This document shows positions 56,226-64,000 of a DNA stretch of 64,000 nucleotides, piece after piece. This stretch comes from Desmodus rotundus (lineage: Eukaryota > Chordata > Mammalia > Chiroptera > Phyllostomidae), in the NCBI RefSeq assembly GCF_022682495.2, contig NC_071388.1:174559622-174623621 (forward strand). Direction: 5' to 3'. A program made the position numbers and the translations under genes. Numbering within the stretch: the stretch's first letter is position 1; each line of letters begins with the position of its first letter. Under the pieces are notes generated by a model, which was given only the letters and a program-made list of their open reading frames with translations, made no database searches and had not been told where the DNA came from.

Positions 56226-58734
56226 TTTTAAAATATACTCACTGGTCATTTGTACTAAAGGAAATAGTTTAAATAGAAATCTTAGTCAACACTCTATTTC
56301 TCATAGGGATTTACTTTGCTATGTAGAAATCACCTAACCTGTGATAATTTTCTGAAATTGCAGGCCTAAATTGACGAGGACTAAATTGTAGAATGCCATG
56401 AACTATAGTTCACATCTCAGAATGTGCTTGGGAGAGTGAGCTAATTGTTGAGACAGATGCAAGGAGGAAACGGATTGGCCCAGCGTGTTTCGTGTGCAGA
56501 GTCAGTACACCCTTCAAACCGGAACAGATTGGTTGTACGTAGATACGTGTCAGAGCTGAAGAATGCCACTTGCTGTTGCTACCAGTCTGCAGTCTTCTTC
56601 CCAGGAAAAACATCTGATGATGTTTTTACCTCATTGCTAAATAAGGACTAGGTATTTTATCTGAGAGCAAGTGTTACCTCATCTTCCTCATGATTGTAAA
56701 AATACTAGTGACAAAAAATTCTCTAAATAGACAAAAATTTAAATGGTTTGTATGAATTGCACTACACAACTATTACATGACCACTGAATAAGAATTTTAG
56801 ATTCAGGTAAGAAAAAAAAAGAGGTAATTCATGATGAAGGAATATTCCCTGAAGCTTTGTTATCCTCGCGATGGTCAGAAGGTCAGAGGCCTGGGATCTT
56901 AGTAACAAGAGTCTGGAAGGGTACGACTGAACACATTAGATAAGGCTTTATAGGTGGTTAGATTTTATGGGGTTATAAAGGCTCTATTCTTTCTCCCTCC
57001 AAAGATTTTTAACTGGTTGCCAAGTTAGGAAAAACAGCTATAATGCAAAGCATTTAACCCTGAGGAAAACGTGCTAAAATAATGCTTTCAGGGTTTTGAG
57101 AACCAATGATATCCTTTCTTTCCTTGCTGAATCTTATGGGAGCTTTGCTTTTCTTGAAGATGTGTCGATGGTTTTCTTCCTTTCCGATCTCCAGGAGGAA
57201 GCTGTTTTTAGCTGAGGGCTGCTGCTTTGCCTATCACTGCAGTGTGTAGGACGCCTGGTAGAGAAGGCAGCTGGAGAGGAGGAAGTCGGAAAGTGACTGA
57301 GTGTAAAGGAGAGAGCTCTGGAATAAAAAGAGAATGTTCTAGGACTTCTGCACTCAGCAAGTGCAGCTTTTTTTTTTTAGGCACAGCAGCCTAGGACACC
57401 CCCGGGCAATTTCATTTGTTTGGTGTTCTGGGGAGATCTGATTTATTTGTACTATTTCAATGATACTGTGAAGCTAAAAATATGTTTTCTGTGCATAGTA
57501 ATTAACGACAGTCTGCAGAATGGAATATTCCGAGACTTAGAGAATGCTAGGCACTTTATTCCTGCAGCCAGCAGATGGTGTTAGTGTACTATAAAAAAGC
57601 AAATAAACTGGGCCTGGTGAAGCTGGAAGGTTCAGTTTCGTTTTGCTTTGTTATTTAAGCTTGACAATACCCATATATATATTCTGTGGGTATAGCATGT
57701 TTGAGCCCAGTCTGATCCTAAACTTGTTTTATGATGATATCATTATTTTTTACTGTTACAAATTAACTGTCGGTTTCAATCTGCCCCATGTTTCAGCTGC
57801 CTTCGGGGATCACCTTGTCAGTTATGCAGCTTTCCAATTTTATGGCTGAGATCGAGAATGATTCCTTAAAGGCATATGGGAAACACACTTTGTCTTTAGA
57901 ATGAAATGTGGGAAAGTGGCTATGAGCTTTGCTACATGACCAATATTGTAGGTGTGCAGGAAAAATAGATAAGGGCAAACCGCTAAGGCCCTTGTTCAGC
58001 TGGAAATTTGAATGTCTCGACATTTACTCAGGTGCAGTCATTCAGGGAAGCACTGATAGTGACCTCCTTGAAATGGAGTTAGGTGAGTTCCAACGTTATC
58101 CTACAGAGTTATGTCCAAAATGTGAAAATGTAAAGAGGAACTTGTGGGCAACTGCAATGCTTCCAGATCCATAGGAAATTCTTTCGCTGAGACTTAACGT
58201 GTCATATGAAGTCATTCGTAACTCCTCACTTCTAATGCTATTGAGTTCCCACTAGGTGTCTGCTCTTGTTCCAAGTGCTGGAACGTCTGTGCAAACTTAT
58301 TGAGCAGAAACTTGATTGCTCCTAATCTTTTCTTGACGTTTAAGGGCAAAAAGACATTAAGATCCTCTTTATGGAGTCGGCAGAGCACCACTGGTTGATG
58401 GCAAGCTTGAAGGAGAAAGGGGTGATATTCCAGCTTGTCCCAGTCAAAGATTTCCATCAGCAACACACTGTCATAAGTCTGTCTCTGAATTCCGCTGCCA
58501 GCTCACACTCTCTCTAGGGAAGTACCGAGAGATGGGGAGAAGTCCCCAAAGCCAGTATTATAGGCTAGCCTGTGTTTTCAAATGTTGAATAGACAGAGTG
58601 AGCATGGGTTCAAGCCTCCTGCCAAACTATCTGAGTCTACAGAATGTTTATCCCTCTAACTTTCTAAGTAATGTGATACCTTCTCCTGGAATTTGCCGGT
58701 TTTTATCAGAATTAAGTAACAATGGTTATCCTAC
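56226..58734. other. Mostly unique intergenic sequence
   Basis: No recognised gene or repeat family. An oligo(T) run is at 57370-57379. A possible CTCF-like site is listed separately. Confidence 0.4.
57568..57583 (+). promoter_or_regulatory. Possible CTCF-like motif
   Basis: CCAGCAGATGGTGTTA resembles the CTCF core CCASYAGRKGGCRSYR with a few mismatches at the 3' side. A single motif found by eye is weak evidence, and chance matches are common. Confidence 0.2.
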
Positions 58735-58925
58735 AGCATGCTCAACATGGGCCAGGCCCTTTCCAGCTATTATTTTGATCTTTATAACCCTTGTTCAGGA
58801 AAGACATTTTTATACTTGTTTTATATAAGTGACACAAGAGGGTAATTAAGTTGCTTGGTTAATAGCCAACCCTGGAATTTAATAAAGGTCTGTCCATGCT
58901 CTTCCCACTATGCCGCAACTCTCTC
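58735..58925 (-). mobile_element. MIR SINE, antisense
   Basis: 'GGGCCAGGCCCTTTCCAGCTATTATTTTGATCTTTATAACCC', 'TAATTAAGTTGCTTGGTTAATAGCCAACCCTGGAATTTAATAAAGGTCTGTCC...CTCTTCCCACTATGCC' is the reverse of the MIR order. Confidence 0.75.
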
Positions 58926-60743
58926 TCCTCTAAGCATTGTTTGCTGTAACACTGCTCTCTGTTGGTTAGAGCAGGTATGGAAGAGAGATACAGACAGTGA
59001 CCCCAAGATTTGCGCTGAGACCATGACAGTTGTAGAGGTGTCAGAAGGCACAAGGTAGCATATTCAGGGCCCTGAGGAGTCCTATCATATGGTCCGCAGA
59101 GCTTTGCAATGTTGGGAAAATCAGCAGACATGGCCTGGAGGTTCAGCCAGCAGAAATGGGGTGGCTTGTTCTGAGCAAAGGCTTCAGAGCAGCAGACAGA
59201 CTGTGGAGTTAAAGGCAGGCAAACAAAGCATCGTCAGAAAGACCACAGCAGGAAAATCTTTGCTTGAATACAGGATATGGAGGAAGGATAGCACTGCATC
59301 CGTCTTTCAACTCTACTCTCCAGCAAAGATAACAACACGACCAGCAGAAGCATTTTGAAACTCAGAAGCCACCGCTATTTATTTATAGAGAGAAAGTGCA
59401 CAAGGTGGGATAAATGCACAGAAACCCTTTGAACACTAAGCGTAGTGCAAATGGGTCCGCTATTGATTCATAGCGGAAATGTTCATGTCTGCCTCACAAC
59501 GAATATTACTCCTGAGACCACCTTTAACAAAATATTTAGTCTGACCTCTCCAGACTGCATTTACAAGCCCATTTGTCTCTTTGTGTTTTAGGGCTTTTTG
59601 CCGAGTTGTAAGTAGGCCCTGTGCAGCAGTCCCAGAAGACTTTCACAAGAGAGTTTCAGACAGTAGAAAATAATCCTACGTGATTGTGCAGTGAATTCCA
59701 TTGAAAGGTGCCTTAGAAACACTATAGGAGAAGAACGAGAAATTAAAGGACGTTAACGTAAAGGGACATAAAAGGCACATTAGGGTTTAAAATCAGCTGG
59801 TGTGGCAGACCTTGGAATGTAGGAAGCAAACTTGTCAGACATCGCCCAACTTGACTCCGTTTCCATCCGCACATGACTGAATCTGTTGCGACTGTGGACA
59901 TAGCCAAGTGTGGAGAAATGCTTAGGGAAGTTTAAGAAATCCATTAGAATCATTAGATCTCTTCTGAGCTAGCCAGAGTAATCAAATTTATGTCTAAGTG
60001 GAAACCAGTTTAGCTGCCGATCTTACTTACCTTTCATAAGAGTTGAAAAAAAAATCTTATGCAAGATTCACTCACAAATACCTTTTAATGTTCTTTAAAA
60101 ACATTCTACTCATCTCCAGTCAAAAATGGCCTCATAGTTGTGTTATTAAAGGCTGTTTCTCAAAATGTATTGTGACTTCATTTTAATAGTCTGTGGTCTC
60201 AGATTATGCACAGGATGGTTTGGAATTGAGTCATCTGTGACTATAACATAAGTGATGTAAAAAAATAAAATAAAATAAATCAGGCTGCATATTTATTTGA
60301 TTGCTCTGAGTTCTCAGTGCATTATCTGGATTGCCTGTCCACTTGTGTCTGGGTTAGTGTCAGAAGTTTTCAATTGCAAGTCCCTCCTGGGCAGGACTGA
60401 TGTCGTCTCCATCACTTTGAGAGCCCCAGGCTCCTCATCCAATAAGCATTTCTTGAGTGCCCATTATGGGCAGGAGTTCTTGGCTGGCACACAGTGCTCT
60501 TCCATCTGCATAAATAAATATGTGCAGGGAATCAAAGCTTCTCTCATTTTTATTCTTTCTGCAAGATTGTCTTTCTTATCTCCCAGTCCTGTAGAGAGAA
60601 GAAAGAAGAATATCAGGCATGTTGTTGTTTTTTGAATCTTGAGTTTTAAATTCAAAGCTAAGGCTAATGATGTTGGTACAATTGGCTCTGTCTTCGGGGG
60701 CTTGCCATTGTGTGCTGTATGGCAGATGTTTGGTTGTGTCTAA
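58926..60743. other. Mostly unannotated sequence
   Basis: Possible L2-like piece at about 60370-60500 ('CTCCTGGGCAGGACTGATGTC...CATTTCTTGAGTGCCCATTATGGGCAGG'). A-rich (AATAA)n patch at 60258-60280. The 89-codon frame at 59089-59358 has no recognised domain. Confidence 0.4.
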
Positions 60744-60850
60744 CTTCCTTCCTTCCTTCCTTCCTTCCTCCTTTCCTTCCTTTTTTTATTGTTCAAGTAC
60801 AGTTGTCTTCATTTCCCCCTTCCTTTCTTCCTTCCTTTCCTTTCCTTTCA
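60744..60850. repeat. (CTTC)n microsatellite with L1 tail stub
   Basis: CTTC/CTTTC tracts at 60744-60780 and about 60817-60850 flank a short antisense L1 3' end at 60781-60817. The microsatellite may have grown from the L1 tail. Confidence 0.85.
60781..60817 (-). mobile_element. Very short L1 3' end, antisense
   Basis: 'TTTTTTTATTGTTCAAGTACAGTTGTCTTCATTTCCCC' is the reverse of the terminal ~37 bp of bat L1 (compare the L1 at the window start and the nested L1 at 42047). Confidence 0.65.
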
Positions 60851-61567
60851 TGATTTTGCTTTAATCTCCTCATAGTCAGAAAACAGCCACCCACTAACAT
60901 CTGGGAAGCACTTTTGGTCATTGAGCTACCTTGAGCCTGTAAGCCACACGATATTCGCAGAAGATCTAGGAGATCAGGAACTCACATATAGCAATCAGTA
61001 TCTTTAGGTAGATCCCAAAGGTGTATCAATCTTGAGAGCCTCATGTGTTCAAACCTCTGGCTGTGGAAATGTTGTTGGCATGGCTGTATGAACATCTGGA
61101 GTTTTTGCCTTTTGATACAAACCACTTACATTAGTAGAAACTATTATAGTTTTCGATCCTTTGGTCACCTATTCTGGACAATGTTGACAAAGGTAGGAAA
61201 TGAAATACAGCCATCCAGCTATATCTGCAGGGTATTGGTTTCAGGACACGCCCCCCTGCCCCACCACCCCTTACTCAAATCTGCTGATGCTCAAGTCCCT
61301 TACATAAAACAGTGTAGTATTTGTATATAACCTACGCATATCCTCTTGCGTTCTTTAAATCATTCCCAGATGCCTTATAATACCTAACACAATTAGCCTT
61401 GGGAGTGACTGATAATTCTATTCTCAGACTCATGATCTTGCCACAAGCTTTTGGCCCGAAATGCCCACTGTTATCTTATTGCTGTGCTGCTCCTGCCATG
61501 TCAGGAAGGACCAAGTTCAAGTCACACTGGGTCCTGGGGAACGTCCTTTTCAGGGAGTTGTTCAGGT
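60851..61567. other. Unannotated intergenic sequence
   Basis: No recognised gene or repeat. Confidence 0.35.
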
Positions 61568-61700
61568 TTACTACTTATGCACATGGACTTCGCAGATAGG
61601 TCACCTGAACTCAGATCCTAGCTTTGCCCATTTTTCACTGTGTAAACTTGAGAAAGTAATTTACCTTTTAAACCTCCATTTTTAAATTTCTGGTAAATGG
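61568..61700 (+). mobile_element. MIR SINE fragment, sense
   Basis: 'CACCTGAACTCAGATCCTAGCTTTGCCCATTTTTCACTGTGTAAACTTGAGAAAGTAATTTACCTTTTAAACCTCCATTTTTAAATTTCTGGTAAATGG' follows MIR in sense. Confidence 0.75.
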
Positions 61701-61704
61701 ATAA

Positions 61705-61920
61705 CAGTAACAGACAACATTTATTTAAACTGTTTCCATGTGACAGATCCTGTGTTCAATGTTTAACATGTACTAACTCATTTAACTATACAATAACCTG
61801 TGAGGTGGAGATTATTTCTCACACTCATTTTACAAATGAAAAAGTAGGGGAAAACCCCCCAGAAGTACATTTTCTGGGGGTACGCAACTAGTAAATGTTC
61901 CTGCTGGACTTCAATCCCAC
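61705..61920 (-). mobile_element. MIR SINE, antisense, abutting a sense MIR
   Basis: 'AACATTTATTTAAACTGTTTCCATGTGACAGATCCTGTG...AACTCATTTAACTATACAATAACCTGTGAGGTGGAGATTATTTCTCACACTCATTTTACAAATGAAAAAGTAGGGG' is MIR reversed. With the sense MIR just upstream it makes a loose inverted pair. Confidence 0.8.
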
Positions 61921-64000
61921 TGACTAGTTTGCGTTCTAGAAGTGGCAACACTTCATATAAGTCTTGAACTCTTAACTGGGCCTGGCATCTTTGAGCCCAA
62001 ATAAATGTCAGTTAACTCTATTAGCAAGGAGGCTACACTCTGTCTCTAGTGGTTTTGTCCACCTAGTTTTCAATTTGCTCAATTGAATTTCTGAAGGGGT
62101 AAAATTCTGTTAGGAGACTGAGCTCAGCCTCAATACAGAGGTAAATTTGTATTAATGGCAATTTAGAAAACCAGTCTAATCTTAGATTCCTGTAAACTCT
62201 AGAAAATTTTAGTAAGGTTTTACCCCTTCCCTTCTTCTGCACATTCCTCTCCTTCTCACTTTATGAATACATTTTATAAGTGTATTCACTGATTATCCCC
62301 AACTAAACACAAATATTAAACAAAGCCTTACTCTTGTGCACCAATAATAAAACCAAAAGTTGCCATTTACTCCATAAATCAGGATTCTAATCTCCATAGA
62401 TGATCTATGCACTTGATCTGAGTAGGAACAACACTGTACGGACCCCCCAGTACTCCCTCTGGAGAAGGTCAGGTCACCATTGTGGCCGCAGGATTGGCCA
62501 CTGAGCCCCAGTAGAAATAGCAGTGAGTTGGTCAGACTGACAGCTTCGACTGCCCCCAGGGTAAAACATGTTCGGAGGGAAGGGTCAATGAAAGCTAATT
62601 ATAACTTGAGGGTATTGCCTTGATTGTATGAGGCCAGGGTTAGAATCCCTTGCAAGTTCTGCTCTATTTTTGGGAAATAATTTTTGGGGGAATGTGGATA
62701 GAGCCAGAGAATAAGGGAGAATGCCAGAAGGAGCCTTGTAATAGCTCACAGCTGTCCTTTAACCGGAAGTCAGCCTGCCATTTTCCTCTCATCTGCTGGG
62801 TCTTGGTTTGTGAGGTTTTTTTTTTTTTTTCACTGCCTCTTCCCTGTCACAGAAAATGTGACTTTCCTTATCTGTAAGGTGTCTTAATTCAGTGGAAAAT
62901 AGAATTGAGTCCACTGCCCACTCCCTGTTCCAGGAATGTTTTTCTCAAAATAGGAAATATATAATATGTAGGCTGGATGACTAGAATTAGATTGGATCAG
63001 TATGAAACAGGGAGATTTGTTTGCTTCAGAAAAAAAATCTCCCACTGCCTTGTCTGGCTGCCGAATCCAGGACAAATATCTGACTCAGACGTATAAAAAT
63101 CAAGCCATTCTGGGTGGATTATTATAATGATGATCCTCCCCATGGATTCCTATGTGCCCTTTTGACAAAGCCTTTTTTGGCCAAACTGGTGTTTCTAGTT
63201 GAGATTTTGAAACCATCATATTTAATGCCTCCTCTTCTTGATTAAGTCAAAAGAGAAAGAAATGGACTTTCCTATAGAGATAGGCAAATCTTTTCTTTCT
63301 TTCTCTCTTTTAATAATGAGCTCAACTATGAAGTCTGTCTGTTCTTTAGACATCCACATGAAATTAATCACCTCAAAATGAAGAGGGGGAAAGTTGGAAG
63401 TATAATATTTTATGTACGAGTTTTTTTTTTTCCTTCAAAACACCCATCTGGGTGAAAACTACCAAATTTATGGCTATCCAGGATCAGATTCTTATTTCTA
63501 TCTACCTGTTGGATAATAAAAGCTCAGACTTGTTCTACTATTTCAGTATACCACAGAGCAACAATAAAAATGCACGCCACTCTACCTCCAGCAAAATGTC
63601 TGGGAGGAAAGAAGGAAAAATGCTTCCTAGCATGTTTGGAATTTCTAGTGCCTTTAATTGAGAAATAGGGAGGGTCACAAACCAGAGCTGAGTGTAGATT
63701 CCTTACTGGGTGAAGGATTTCCACGTAATAGGACTCACAGAATGCCAATAAAACTTGCACCTTAGAGAAGATCTTTTTTTTTACTCCCCCAAATCTCTCA
63801 ATTGAAAACTTCATTCTTCCATTAAAAAAAGAATTGTGCTTTGTGATTTAAAAAGTCTATTTTATTTCTTCTTCAAGTTGAATGTTAAAGTTCTGCCTTG
63901 TGCCCTTAACTTAATGGATATTCTCAAAACTGGCAGCTTTTCTTTCATGCAGGAAGACGGAATAATTCTGAATTAAGAGCACCAAAATAGGTTAAGGATA
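61921..64000. other. Unannotated sequence to window end
   Basis: An oligo(T) run is at about 62817-62830 and another at 63421-63431. No exon, RNA gene or named repeat recognised in ~2 kb. Confidence 0.35.

Noticed and set aside
58249..58264. Second CTCF-like match (CCACTAGGTGTCTGCT)
   Set aside because: Too many mismatches in the core; chance likely.
59089..59358. 89-codon frame near the 3' part
   Set aside because: No recognised domain or gene structure.

Overview
This window looks like nuclear DNA from a bat (order Chiroptera). The main clue is tRNA-derived Ves-type SINEs that begin with the bat 'CCCTGGCTGG...' head and carry box-B-like 'GGTTCGATCCC' sequence. They sit beside HAL1 ('half-L1') elements and bat-type L1 3' ends. 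The rest is a standard placental-mammal background of MIR, L2, MER5, MLT1 and old L1. The base composition is AT-rich. No convincing protein-coding exon, rRNA, tRNA or structural RNA gene was found, so the window is best read as a gene desert or the inside of a very long intron. All long open frames are either inside transposons or are short, unrecognised and probably due to chance.

Layout: 1-620 holds a young L1 3' end, an older L1 tail and a short hAT element with target-site duplication (TSD). 620-5600 is mostly unique, with L2 and MIR fragments. 5618-6290 has two Ves SINEs, the second inside a MER5-like element. 11398-13426 is a full-length sense HAL1 with TSD. 14045-15430 holds L2 and ancient LINE relics. 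18770-22060 is an old antisense L1 interrupted by an MLT1 LTR. 22100-30470 is dominated by ancient LINE-type 3' fragments, a MIR and an antisense Ves. 34081-34281 is a hAT element with a perfect 8-bp TSD. 35275-35745 is a MIR split by a Ves with an 11-bp TSD. 36000-40977 is mostly unique. 40992-43944 is a second full-length HAL1, antisense, with a perfect 14-bp TSD and an L1 nested in it. 46479-46610 is a small element with terminal inverted repeats. 50024-50600 is an MLT1 LTR split by a hAT element.

The most striking structure is a large, nearly perfect inverted repeat at 54167-56225. Its arms are 867 and 860 bp around a 332-bp spacer. The inner ~541 bp of the arms are identical apart from one homopolymer tract, and all substitutions lie in the outer ~320 bp. 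It matches no transposon I recognise. It could form a cruciform, or a very long hairpin RNA if transcribed.

Nothing here forms an operon or pathway. The supportable biology is transposon history, the inverted duplication, and a few unique stretches that could be conserved regulatory DNA. Those last need cross-species alignment, which I could not run. Repeat family names come from recognising consensus-like motifs by eye, not from a database search.
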